From contig NC_088780.1 in NCBI RefSeq assembly GCF_958450345.1, positions 172,316,726-172,380,725 of the forward strand: a stretch of DNA of 64,000 nt, read 5' to 3'. Numbering within the stretch: position 1 is the stretch's first letter; each line of letters starts with the position of its first letter. This document shows, piece after piece, positions 1 to 10,161 of this stretch. The notes under the pieces are model-generated. The model saw nothing but the letters and a program-made list of their open reading frames with translations, was not told where the DNA came from and searched no databases. The position numbers were made by a program, and so were the translations under genes. The stretch comes from Calliphora vicina (Eukaryota; Arthropoda; Insecta; Diptera; Calliphoridae).

Positions 1-1130
1 TCCTCCACTAAAGATTTGAAAATAAACTGCAAAAAGTCGTCGGTAATGGAATGGAATTGTCCCTATACTAGCAATTGTATAACGTCTTTCGCCCAGCAAG
101 GGTAGTATACAATTGACGACAGAGCCTATATTGCGTTTCAAATAAGGCTTTAGATTCCAAGTTTAGAACCTTAAATAGATAAGCCAAACACACTAAAAGT
201 CCACTCCAATTGGTCAGCATCGTGGGTATTGAGCAAACATATTAATCTATCCGGGACACATTATAGATAAAAATCTTCTCGTAAATCTCTAGCCAATACA
301 TAAAGTAGTTTCAGCAAAGACTGCAGTGACAAGTTTGTAGCACAGGCTAGTTTTATAAAAGTAAGTCGACCACATAATCCTTTTCATGCAACAATTGGGG
401 CAACGTTACAATGAGTATTCCTCGGAAAAATTGAAAACCATCCATTTTTTAAAAGTCTGATGGAAACAGATTGCATTATCTTCTGGCAGCTCTCCATTAT
501 AATGGCCTATGTGATATAAAGCCAAACTTCTTAGATTAATCAGTTTTTTTATTTATTTTAAAGATAAATTACACAGTATTGAAAATTGTTACATACTACA
601 CATATTTCATTGAAAATTTCTCGGAGTATTGTAACCTTTCTCTAAATGTGGCAACGCTTCCCTGAATATTTACAATTAAAATAAACTTCAAAAATCCCCT
701 TTCTTGTCAAAAAATAATAAATGAAACTACCGAAACATGCGACGCAAACAGAAACAAAAACGACGCAACTTCGAAATCACAGAAATATTAAAAAGACGCA
801 ACTTCGATATAATGTTTTTGCTCATTCGGCACAGCCGAATATATTTAGCCCTCTTCCTTGTTAATATTAACTAGTACCGCCTGGTAGCATCTTTTAAAAC
901 GGGTTTTACCACTTTTATGGAAAGAATTTTTTTTAATATTTGTTTACATTGTGCACATCTAGAGAAAAAAACCTTTTAAACCATATATGTTTCATCAATA
1001 TTGGTGGACAATAAAATACTTAAAAGTGTACCACAAAAAAACGTGTGGCCTATTTATATATAAGATAAGATATAGGGAGGGAACAAACATTTTCGACAAA
1101 AACTGCCTTACCAATTTTTACACGATTGCA
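1..1130. other. No gene seen; AT-rich repeat-derived DNA
   Basis: I see no exon with convincing protein similarity on either strand. The only recognisable piece is a short hairpin at 824-840 that resembles the 3' end of the Helitron-like element at 25.9 kb. The interval would lie in, or beyond, the second intron of Not10. Confidence 0.5.
824..872 (+). mobile_element. Helitron-like 3'-end fragment (hairpin)
   Basis: A hairpin ATTCGGC-aca-GCCGAAT is followed by a CTCTTCCTTGTT tail. The same arrangement, ATTCGGC-ata-GCCGAAT then CTCTTACTTGTTTTT, closes the Helitron-like element near 28.4 kb. Only this terminal piece is recognised here. Confidence 0.4.
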
Positions 1131-1770
1131 CGGTGGTCAATTCCGGCCAAAAATCCATAACTTCTTTATTTCTTCATAAAAATGTTTGAAATTTGGTATT
1201 TGTAATAAGAATAACATAACCGATCGATCGATAAATATTTCGATGTTCAAATACAGGGTTTGGCCAAAAAAGCATGGATGTTCTAAAAGTATCAAAAAAA
1301 ATTGCATGTAAGTGGCTGAAATTTAGTCCAAAAATAAAGAATAAAATATGTAATCGAAAAAAAATTGGTCATTCAAATTTCGTATTACATATATAGGGTT
1401 TGGCCAAACAATCATGGACGTTTTAAAAGTATCGAAAAAATTAGGTTATTCATGTAAATGCCTGAAATTTAGTCCAAAAATGAAGAATAGCATAGGCGAT
1501 TGAAAAAAATGGTCGTACAAATTTCGTAATACATATACAGGCAGAAATTTTATGTACATTTAAGAACAACACACTTGATCCATCGCAAAAAATATTAGAA
1601 ATTGCATACAGGAGTTGGCCAAATAAACATTGGCGTTATAAAAGTATCGAAAAAAGTATGTATGTAATTTTTGTATATGGCTTCAATTAGGTTTATAATT
1701 AAAAATAACATAAATGATCCATTGAAAAAATTTCGACATACAAATACATGGTTTGGCCAAATCAGCATAG
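1131..1770. repeat. Degenerate tandem repeat, about 130-bp period
   Basis: A GGTTTGGCCAAA-like motif recurs near 1137, 1257, 1388, 1613 and 1750. Each is followed by a CATGGACGTTTTAAAAGTAT-like block, an AAATTTAGTCCAAAAATAAAGAATA-like block and a poly-A stretch. The copies are clearly related but diverged, giving four to five units. No coding potential is seen. Confidence 0.6.
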
Positions 1771-3901
1771 ACATAAATAACTCTCAAACTTACATAATTT
1801 TTTAAATTGACCAAAAAAATTATTTTTTTTTGTCTTTACAAACCATCTCCTGAAAATTTCGAATCGAATAAAAAAAATCAGCCAAATCGCTCCAGCCGTT
1901 CTCACGTGATGCCATTACCTACATGGACCATTTCATTTTTATATACATATATAGAATGGTTAACTACTAGGGTATAAGAATTATTCGATTTTTCTGTTGT
2001 TCGAATAAAACGAATAAGAGATTTTAACTTGTTCGAATAATTCGATCACACGTTTAAAATTAATCAAATTATTCGACTAATTTAATTTTTTTTTTAAAAG
2101 TAAGAATAAAGTTTTGATGTAGGTTTTTTAATATTTTATTGTTAAAGAAAATCAAAAAATAACGTTAAAATTAACAATTCAAGTATTGATAATGTTAATA
2201 AACATTCTAAAACAAAGTCCATTATTAAATTTTCATCAGAAATATTCTGATCAGATTCTCTCCCGAAAAATCTACAAAACAATTGACTAGCAAACTCTTT
2301 AGTTTCCGTTTTGGAGCTATGCTTTATAAAATTTGAGCTAGTTGGACATGATCCTGAATTCAAGTACTTGATTAATCAAGTGGTCTTAGGAAAATACACA
2401 AATATGTCCAACTTTTGATATCATTGTCAGTGAAAGTGACTAATTTGAAGTCAGACAGTGCATGATTGACGCATTTAAAAATACGCAAAAAGTTTATTAA
2501 AATGTTAATAACATCACTTATATATGTATGTATATATCATTATAAATGACATCCTCAATATCACTTTCGACGGCCGTTTCAAAATCACAGTCGCCATCAC
2601 TTTCAACACCTTTCGATTACACTGTCCAACAGCATTTTTGGAACAGAATAGCGACCCTATAATTCTGAAAGGGCATGTTGAGTAGAGCATTTTTGTAGAA
2701 TAAACTTATAGTCCAGCTGGTCTGAATTTTTTTTTTACAGTGGGTCAAAGTTTTCATTTTTTGATCGAAGGGAGCAGTATACTAACTGAAAAAAATGTTG
2801 TAAGTTAATATCTGAGAGAATTCTTATAGTCAGAGTTATATTATGGAATTTTATGGGGATCATTTTTGTGGAAGATCTTAACCCTTTAGCTCCTCTTTTT
2901 AGGGGTCAATGTGACCCTTTTTTGAGAAAATCAAATAAAGTCCTTTCAAAAAGGACATTTAAGGATTCAAATATTCTACGAAAAATTTCAGTGAGGGTCA
3001 CCAAAGATACCTAAGTTCCAAATAAAGCTCTTTACGCTTAATTCGTAAGATTACACGCCACCTTGGGTCTCACAACATTTAAAAAAATCACAAAAAATCT
3101 ATTTATGATCCGAATGAGCTGATATTTAAAATATAAATAGTCCTAGAGAAGATCTACAAAAAATATATATACATACATATGTAAATTATCACTTTGAGGT
3201 CAAGAGTTATTTATGTTTATTTATTTATTTTTTTAATTTGTTCCATCTTTTTTTAATTTTTTAGATTTGTCGGGCCTACGGTGGTTCGAAATTGTTTTTT
3301 TAAAATATCACCAATATTTGCGATATAATTTCGAATACTATAAAAATAACTTGTTAACAGTTATGTCGTCCCTATAAAAAGTTACACGCATCAAAAGTTG
3401 GAACATGTAAAAATGAAGGCAAATAATAATTTTATTTCTATCCATTGAAATTTGCTTATTTTTGCATTCTCTGACAACAACAAAGCTGGTCAATTCCAAT
3501 TAATTGCTGCAATTGCTCAGAAAGGAACATATTAAATGCAATTAATTTTAAAACCATAAATTTCTAGTTTATATACAAGTATTTCTGTATGGAGACTTAA
3601 TTGATTCAGTCTATATAAAAGTCAATGTGTGTTTGTTTGTATGATTTTTTGCGTATTTGTAATGACACTCGACATACAGTAAGGCAATTAATGAACAATT
3701 GCATCGGAGCGACCTTTATAGCTGGGAATTATAACTTCGGAAATGCCATTTGATTTTAATCGATTGCAGTTTCCTATTTGCTTAGTATTTGCAATGACAA
3801 TTGATCAGTCACTCTTTGCAAGTTTGTCTAGAAATCTAGAAAATCCATGTTTTTCACATGAACAGAAACTAATTTTAAATATTAAATTTAAATTTAAATA
3901 T
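1771..3901. other. No gene seen; decayed repeats
   Basis: No exon is supported. TAGGGTATAAG at 1969 followed by TTCGAATAATTCGA-like motifs resembles one end of the TAGGGTATTC hAT-like element at 12127, but no opposite end or target duplication was found. A 73-residue open frame on the minus strand at 2142-2363 has no recognised similarity and is probably chance. Confidence 0.45.
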
Positions 3902-4435
3902 TGTTACGAAATTGTACTTGAATTCAAATAATGCTTTCAAGTAACAGTGCTGTAAAACTGTAATCATCTGTGGGCATTGTTAAATAAAAGCTTTCAGTTG
4001 ATTTGATTGTAAGTTGGCAACGCTGTATTCGATTTCGAATAATCAGTTAAAGAACATTGTAGAAAGTACACCACAGATGGCGTATGATCTAGAATATTCG
4101 AACTTTTACAGTTAAAGATCTTTCTAGATGGTAATGCAGTGTTATAAATAGTGGCAGAGGTTGCAGTCGTTAGTGAGTTTATCAGAGACGCTTTTCGAAT
4201 AAACATCATCTAAGTGCCTTAAAGTGTGTTGTGTTTTTCAAGTAAATTCGTGTACATTATAAATTGTGTCTGTAATTCTGAGAATTTATAAACGTGTATA
4301 AAAAACATTGAGTGGCTATTTAATTATGTTGTTGTTGTACATTTTAAAGAAATAAAGAGTTGTTACAATTTTCAAACTACTAAACGGCTTTTATTTGCAA
4401 TCAATATAATAATTGTGTTACCAAAGAAAGTAACA
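3902..4435 (+). mobile_element. Solo LTR-like sequence (Ty3/Gypsy type)
   Basis: The segment begins TGTTACGAAATTG and ends AAAGTAACA, the inverted TGTTAC/GTAACA ends expected of an LTR. In plus orientation it holds TATAAATA near 4144, an initiator-like TTGCAGTCGTTAG just after, and AATAAA near 4197 and 4350. A related LTR end lies at 48.8-48.96 kb. Its first 29 bp, with flanking bases, recur exactly at 61838-61870. No internal retroelement sequence adjoins it and I found no perfect target duplication, so solo LTR is an inference. Confidence 0.5.
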
Positions 4436-4928
4436 CAATTATATATAGGCATGTTAATTGCCTGAGTGTTACTTCTCTTTTTTAAAAAAATAAAAAATAT
4501 GCATTTATAACAAAATATGCAACAACAAATCGATGCCATTTTGTTGCAAATTCTTCGATTCGGAAAGTTAAATTGTCAAAAGTGATTTTGACTACAAACA
4601 TGCATTTGCATAGAAATCCTTGCCTGATATTGAGGTTAATGAGATTTTCGGAAGTGGTCCGTATATGGGAGCTATGACCAATTATAGGCCGATCTTCATA
4701 AAATTCAACTCATCGATTATCAAAAAAAATTGATCTCGCGATTTCCCTTTGCACGAAACTTGGTTGGTTTTATCATATAAATAATGATTGAAAAATAGCA
4801 TGTTATTCTCTGCAATGAATTTAACCATAATGATAAACAAACATGTGAAAATTTTTTTTGGTTTTGGAGTGAATAATATATACAAGATATGGGACCGATT
4901 ACATATGTAAATATTATACCAAACGTAC
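4436..4928. other. No gene seen; part of Not10 intron 2
   Basis: AT-rich DNA with AAATATGC-like motifs at 4495-4530, reminiscent of the terminal arrays of the hAT-like element at 22812-25402. No exon or intact element was recognised. Confidence 0.4.
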
Positions 4929-6208
4929 CTCTTTTGTGTCCAATTTCTGGAGTTGTTCTAACAAGGTCATATATTCCTTACAATTATCTTTGTAGAATTT
5001 CGCTACCGCCTTATTGTGGTGCAATTTAATGTCTTGATCCTTTAACGACTCGAGTTGTTCCAAAAAATCTATGCAGGCATCATAATTACATCTACAAATT
5101 TTATTGAGTTCATAATATATACATTAGAGTGACAGCCGATTTTTTTTTTAGATTTCAATGAGTGCCCGGTGGAATATTGTGACACTAGGCCTAAATGTTA
5201 AGTGCCGAAAATTTGAGCCAAATCGGGCAACGATTTCAGATAAATACAAAATTATACTATTTATATGGAATAAATAGGAGAAACTCGTTAACTTTCTGCA
5301 TTGTTTTCTAGAAATATGTAGATTTATTTACATTAATGAATATTACATTAAAATTTTTTTTTTTGAAATTAACCCTGTATCCCCTTTGGGTCAAAATGAC
5401 CCAAAAAATTTATTATCGCCAAAATTAGAGAAAAATGCTAATTTTTCAGATTCTGTTGTTTCCTTTTTTTTGTTAAGTATTTTTAGCAAAATTGATAATT
5501 ATTGTGCAAATTTTTTACAAATTGACATTAACAGTTTTAGAAACGAAAACTGTTAAATAATTAGATTGACAGATTGATAAAATTTGAAGAATCTGGTTAA
5601 GTGTGCCAATTGATTTGTTCGACGGAATTGGGGAATTTTTCGTCTTTTTATTATCAGTAAATAATATTGCAATATGTTGAAATAAAGTTGGTGGTATTTT
5701 GTGGGAAATTCATCAATCTATCTGATAAATATATTTTTTTATTAAAAATGTCAACAATATGGCCTTTAAATCGACCTTAAAGTACAATGAGCATCCTGTG
5801 CCAATACTTAAGTTCGGCACTGTACATATTTCTAGAAAACAATGCAGAAAGTTAACGAGTTTCACATATTTATTCCATATAAATAGTAACATTTTGCATA
5901 TATCTGAACTTTGACCTCGATGCGCGTCCAGAAATCGTTGTCCGATTTGGCTCAAATTTTCAGAATTTAACTTTTAGACCTAGTGTCACAATATTTTTTG
6001 TTTAACAATGATTTAACAATTTTATTCCATACAACTGATTGTCACTCTAATATACATACATAAATTCATAAATATTTTGTTTGCATTTCTCATACCTATC
6101 AAATTCATCAATCGCTTTTGTTATTAAGAGATAGTCGTGAGCATCAGCCCTTACTTTATCTGGCGATGCTAGTAAATCTAGGGTCACTACTTCCTCAGTT
6201 TGATCCAT
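4929..6208 (-). CDS. Not10: Not10 / CNOT10, CCR4-NOT complex subunit 10, first two coding exons (gene runs off left edge)
   Basis: Coding exon 1 is 6208-6096 (ATG at 6208-6206) and exon 2 is 5091-4929. Donors are AG|GTATGA and GAG|GTACGT and the acceptor is TTTGTAG|A, with an intron of 1004 bp. The 113 + 163 nt encode 92 codons in one frame, beginning MDQTEEVVTLDLLASPDK. Residues 30-75 match the start of animal CNOT10: the fly has CNYDACIDFLEQLESL and HHNKAVAKFYK where the human protein has NYDACLQHL and NTAVAEFFK. CNOT10 is a helical-repeat protein that works with CNOT11 in the CCR4-NOT deadenylase complex; this is the N-terminal helical part. The remaining exons must lie left of position 1, so intron 2 exceeds 4.9 kb. 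The gene is divergent from Snx3; the 4.8 kb between their start codons is mostly TE cluster. Confidence 0.85.
5124..6050. mobile_element. Non-autonomous inverted-repeat element in Not10 intron 1
   Basis: Ends are TTAGAGTGACAGC and, at the right, TGTCACTCTAA. The flanks repeat TATACA at 5118-5123 and 6051-6056, a 6-bp direct repeat that fits a target duplication. Long subterminal arms are inverted copies of one another: about 5165-5330 and 5815-5990 share GTGACACTAGG, AAATTTGAGCCAAATCGG, CAACGATTTC and CTCGTTAACTTTCTGCAT blocks. No transposase is visible, so superfamily is undecided. The element fills most of the intron. Confidence 0.65.
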
Positions 6209-6387
6209 ATTTTATAGTAAATACAAAATGCTTGCATGTAGATGTACTATAATAAAGCCTATATATTTAAATTTTTTATTAAAAACCACATGTGCGACGA
6301 CTACAAAAACTGTATTTATGTATTTTAAAGTACTACACAAAGTAAATTAATAAAGTAGCGACCAAGGCGTATTAACAAGGTGAGTGC

Positions 6388-6578
6388 CAAGGCGTATTTA
6401 ACAAGGTGACAGCAGTGGCGAATTGAAATAAATACAGGCGAATTCACTTATTTTTTATATATTGAGTTTGACATACGGGCGTACTGGCGAATATTTTTTA
6501 TATATGTAGTTTGACATTTGTGCGAGCTATTTCTATAATCAGCTGTGCTGCCGATGGCACCTTATTAAATGCACCTTG
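6388..6578 (+). mobile_element. Family A hAT-MITE, 191 bp
   Basis: Left end CAAGGCGTATTTAACAAGGT, right end (inverted) CAAGGTGCATTTAATAAGGT. Flanked by gtgagtgc at 6380-6387 and 6579-6586. Non-coding; hAT assignment rests on the 8-bp duplication and CA-start termini. Confidence 0.8.
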
Positions 6579-6636
6579 GTGAGTGCATAAAATCAGCTGT
6601 TTCTTAATTCGCTGTGGTTTTATGTACACTATATGT

Positions 6637-7836
6637 CAAGGTGCATTTAATAATAGGGGGGTCAGACGGCATGTATTGCTTGTGTATTGGGACATGTATT
6701 CGATACATATGGAATTCCATGTGTATGTCAAAATTCACGTTATACATACGATTCATAATTTCCACGTTCAAACGTACATATGTAATTGCATGTGACATAA
6801 CCTCTATTAGTTTATATGTTTGTTGTTTTTAACAATATATTTATTTAAAACATTTTTAAATCACAATATATATATTTAATGCAATGAAATTTATTTTGTT
6901 ATGATTTTTCTTTACTCTTTTTTGTTTTGTTTTTTTTATTTTGCACTCACACAGTGTTGTATTTCAAAATACAACTCTGTTATACACACGAAAATAGAAC
7001 ATGCTCTAATTGCCAAAAATGTCACGAGTAAAAGGGGGGTCAGACGGCATGTATTGCTTGTGTTTTGTGCCATGTATTGGGACATTTTTCCATATGTAAA
7101 CATATACATACCGTGTGATCCATATGAAACTTTGTGTATGTAAAATACATGTGTATTACTCGTGACATTTTTGGCAATTAGAGCATGTTCTATTTTCGTG
7201 TGTATAACAGAGTTGTATTTTGAAATACAACACTGTGTGAGTGCAAAATAAAAAAACAAAACAAAAAAGAGTAAAGAAAAATCATAACAAAATAAATTTC
7301 ATTGCATTAAATATATATATTGTGATTTAAAAATGTTTTAAATAAATATATTGTTAAAAACAACAAACATATAAACTAATAGAGGTTATGTCACATGCAA
7401 TTACATATGTACGTTTGAACGTGGAAATTATGAATCATATGTATAACGTGAATTTTGACATACACATGGATTTCCATATGTATCGAATACATGTCCCAAT
7501 ACACAAGCAATACATGCCGTCTGACCCCCCTATAATACACATGTATTTTACATACACAAAGTTTCATATGGATCACACGGCATGTATATGTTTACATATG
7601 GAAAAATGTCCCAATACATGGCACAAAACACAAGCAATACATGCCGTCTGACCCCCCTTTAAGGTGCCATCGGCAGCACAGCTGATTATAGAAATAGCTC
7701 GCACAAATGTCAAACTACATATATAAAAAATATTCGCCCGTACGCCCGTATGTCAAACTCTATATATAAAAAATAAGTGAATTCGCCTGTATTTATTTCA
7801 ATTCGCCACTTCTGTCACCTTGTTAAATACGCCTTG
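6637..7836 (-). mobile_element. Family A hAT-MITE split by the 6656-7657 palindromic element
   Basis: Left piece CAAGGTGCATTTAATAA (6637-6653) and right piece from AAGGTGCCATCGG onward to ...ACGCCTTG (7836) reconstitute a normal minus-orientation family A copy. The target duplication is ctatatgt at 6629-6636 and 7837-7844. Confidence 0.75.
6656..7657. mobile_element. Interleaved inverted-repeat element A-B-A'-B' with GGGGGGTCAGACGG termini
   Basis: Four blocks follow each other: 6656-7030, 7031-7155, 7156-7530 and 7531-7657. Block 3 is the near-perfect reverse complement of block 1 and block 4 of block 2. GGGGGGTCAGACGGCATGTA appears four times, at the outer ends and at both inner boundaries. 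The host family A copy is split at TAA (TTTAATAA at left, TTTAAGG at right), suggesting a 3-bp TAA duplication as in PIF/Harbinger elements. Several open frames across it are mirror images created by the repeats; no transposase is visible. Confidence 0.7.
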
Positions 7837-8165
7837 CTATATGTCAAACATTGTTTATGTTTACATTTGTTATTGTAAATAACATAGTAATATTTTAATT
7901 CGCCTTGATTTTGACATTTAACGTACATTTTAACAAAAACAAATTGCCTGTTGTTTTTGCATTGTTGTATTTGTTGCCGGGACGCACTCACCTTGTTAAT
8001 ACGCCTTGGTAGCGACAGTACTACAACAAATACAACATTTACAAAAACCACAAGCAATTTTGTTTTTGGTTTAAGGTCTGAGCTGTCAAAGTTGCCTGTT
8101 GTTGTTTTTGCTTTTGGGCTTGTATTTTTCGCCACAACAACCACAAGTGAATTGACAGTTCTGAC

Positions 8166-8355
8166 CAAGGCGTATTTAACAAGGTGACAGCAGTGGCGAA
8201 TTGAAATAAATACAGGGAATTCACTTATTTTTTATATATAGAGTTTGACATACGGGCGTACGGGCGAATATTTTTTATATATGTAGTTTGACATTTGTGC
8301 GTGCTATTTCTATAATCAGCTGTGCTGCCGATGGCACCTTATTAAATGCACCTTG
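8166..8355 (+). mobile_element. Family A hAT-MITE
   Basis: Canonical A ends, with the 8-bp duplication gttctgac at 8158-8165 and 8356-8363. It lies inside the family B copy. Confidence 0.8.
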
Positions 8356-8416
8356 GTTCTGACTGAATAAAAAAAATAGTCAGCTGTTCTACTGAGTCAA
8401 GGCGTATTTAACAAAG

Positions 8417-8593
8417 CAAGGCGTATTTAACAAGGTGACAGCAGTGGCGAATTGAAATAAATACAGGCGAATTCACTTATTTTTTATATATAGAGTTTGA
8501 CATACGGGCGTACGGGCGAATATTTTTTATATATGAAGTTTGACATTTGTGCGTGCTATTTCTATAATCAGCTGTGCTGCCGATGGCACCTTG
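8417..8593 (+). mobile_element. Family A hAT-MITE, 177-bp deletion form
   Basis: Flanked by taacaaag at 8409-8416 and 8594-8601. The right end goes straight from GATGGCACC to TTG, lacking the usual TTATTAAATGCACC, so only the outermost CACCTTG remains. It sits in the left terminus of another A or C copy that starts at 8398. Confidence 0.65.
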
Positions 8594-8608
8594 TAACAAA
8601 GCAAGGCG

Positions 8609-8760
8609 CAAGGTGCATTTAATAAGGTGCCATCGGCAGCACAGCTGATTATAGAAATAGCACGCACCAATGTCAAACTCTATATATAAAAAATAAGTGA
8701 ATTCGCCTGTATTTATTTCTATATATAAAAAATAAGTGATTTCGCCTGTATTTATTTCGC
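8609..8760 (-). mobile_element. Family A fragment, left terminus missing
   Basis: Starts CAAGGTGCATTTAATAAGGT and runs through the A interior. The TATTTATTTC/TATATATAAAAAATAAGTGA segment is repeated at 8700-8760 and the copy then stops without an ACGCCTTG end. Confidence 0.55.
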
Positions 8761-9280
8761 TATAAAATATTAAAAAAATATTATTAAAATATTTATTTCA
8801 TTAATTTATATATATTCAAAAATTTACATACTTTGTTCAGTCCCGCTCATTTTGTGACGTTTATTTTTTTTATACATATAAACAAATGTCATTTTTTTAG
8901 TGATGACACTAAAATTATCGAAAGATGATGATTGGAACAAAATGAGATAGGAACATCTTGTGAAGATGATGAAAGATGACGCTTTTTTGCTCTGTATATT
9001 TCTTATGGGAAGATGTTGTCATCTTGCCAATTGATGAGAGATGAAAGATGAAGCTCAGTGTAAAAAGCCTATTAATGTATATAAGACGTTAATCATTCAA
9101 AATGTTGTAAAAATTATTTAATTTGAAAAATATGATTTCGTGATCAGTGACTACAAATTAATCTTATGTGTTGTAAAATCTAAACATAATAACAATCAAT
9201 TTTTAAAAATTACAAGGTCAATTGGTCAATTCACTAGGTCTCTTATCAGTCATAGTGTCTAAGTGTGCCCTGGTTCAGAC
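8761..9280. other. No gene seen; decayed repeats
   Basis: AT-rich, with an AAAGATGATG-rich patch at 8918-9055. The last bases, AAGTGTGCCCTG near 9261-9272, match a family E terminus, so a truncated E copy is probably present. Confidence 0.4.
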
Positions 9281-9760
9281 CAAGGCGTATTAACAAGGTG
9301 AGTGCAAAGTAAATTAATAAAGTAGCGACAGTATTACAACAAATACAACATTTACAAAAACCACAAACAATTTTGTTTTTGGTTTAAGGTCTGAGCTGTC
9401 AAAGTTGCCTGTTGTTGTTTTTGCTTTTGGGATTGTTGTATTTTTCGCCACAACAACCACAAGTGAATTGACAGTTCAGACCAAAGTAAAAAAAATAGTC
9501 AGCTGTTCTACTGAGTCTACTTTATTAATTTACGTTTGGTGAGTGCATCCCGGCAACAAATACAACAATGAAAAAACAACAGGCAATTTGTTTTTGTTAA
9601 AATGTACGGTAAATATCAAAATCAAGGCGAATTAAAATATTACTATGTTATTTTCAATAACAAATGTAAACATAAACAAAGTTTGACATATAGTGTACAT
9701 AAAACCACAGCGAATTAAGAAACAGCTGATTTTATGCACTCACCTTGTTAATACGCCTTG
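9281..9760 (+). mobile_element. Family C hAT-MITE hosting a family B copy
   Basis: Left terminus CAAGGCGTATTAACAAGGTG at 9281, right terminus ...CACCTTGTTAATACGCCTTG at 9760. The C interior (CCCGGCAACAAATACAAC, GACATATAGTGTACATA, CAGCTGATTTTATGCACTC) is present around the B insertion. Confidence 0.65.
9305..9537 (+). mobile_element. Family B hAT-MITE
   Basis: Starts CAAAGTAAATTAATAAAGTAG and ends ...ATTAATTTACGTTT, one base different from the usual end. The duplication ggtgagtg is at 9297-9304 and 9538-9545, in the left terminus of family C. Confidence 0.7.
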
Positions 9761-9773
9761 TTCACATCCAAAG

Positions 9774-10161
9774 CAAGGCGTATTTAACAAGGTGACAGCA
9801 GTGGCGAATTGAAATAAATACAGGCGAATTCACTTATTTTTTATATATAGAGTTTGATACGGGCGTGCGGGCGGATATTTTTTATATATGTAGCAAGGCG
9901 TATTTAACAAGGTGACAGCAGTGGCGAATTGAAATAAATACAGGCGAATTCACTTATTTTTTATATATAGAGTTTGACATACGGACGTACGGGCGAATAT
10001 TTTTTATATATGTAGTTTAACATTTGTGCGTGCTATTTCTATAATCAGCTGTGCTGCCGATGGCGGCTTATTAAATGCACCTTGATATGTAGTTTGACAT
10101 TTGTGCGTGCTATTTCTATAATCAGCTGTGCTGCCGATGGCACCTTATTAAATGCACCTTG
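9774..10161 (+). mobile_element. Family A hAT-MITE hosting a second family A copy
   Basis: Left end at 9774, right end CACCTTG at 10161. It is split after ...TATATATGTAG by the A copy 9894-10084. I found no clear duplication around the outer copy. Confidence 0.65.
9894..10084 (+). mobile_element. Family A hAT-MITE inserted in family A
   Basis: A 191-bp copy flanked by atatgtag at 9886-9893 and 10085-10092. Host and guest belong to the same family. Confidence 0.75.

Larger units (their letters stand above)
6363..8008 (+). mobile_element. Family C hAT-MITE, itself hosting two family A insertions
   Basis: Both ends are CAAGGCGTATTAACAAGGTG (left at 6363, inverted right end at 8008). The 8-bp target duplication gtagcgac flanks it exactly. 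Family A copies sit at 6388-6578 (duplication gtgagtgc) and 6637-7836 (duplication ctatatgt). With these removed, C is about 238 bp, as in the clean copy at 45174-45411. Confidence 0.75.
6338..8397 (+). mobile_element. Family B hAT-MITE, split by nested insertions, right end lost
   Basis: It begins CAAAGTAAATTAATAAAGTAG at 6338, is interrupted at 6363-8008 by a family C element, and resumes at 8017 with the B interior up to ...TGACAGTTCTGAC. A family A element (8166-8355) interrupts it again, and it ends at ...CTACTGAGT at 8397, where other repeats take over. The target duplication gtagcgac (6355-6362, 8009-8016) proves the order: B was the host of C. Confidence 0.7.

Noticed and set aside
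2142..2363. 73-residue minus-strand open frame
   Set aside because: No recognised motif, AT-rich composition and no splice or terminus context.
3902..4435. Promoter of a cellular gene, suggested by TATAAATA and an initiator-like sequence near 4144
   Set aside because: These signals sit in an LTR-like sequence with TGTTAC/GTAACA ends and AATAAA signals, and no gene starts downstream.
6583..7651. Several overlapping open frames of 60-107 codons on both strands
   Set aside because: They are mirror images produced by the inverted repeats of the 6656-7657 element and resemble no protein.
7815..8224. Open frames with VVVVAKNTSPKAKTTT-like sequence, also at 45899-46117
   Set aside because: They are translations of the family B interior, which is repeated, non-coding and framed by B termini.
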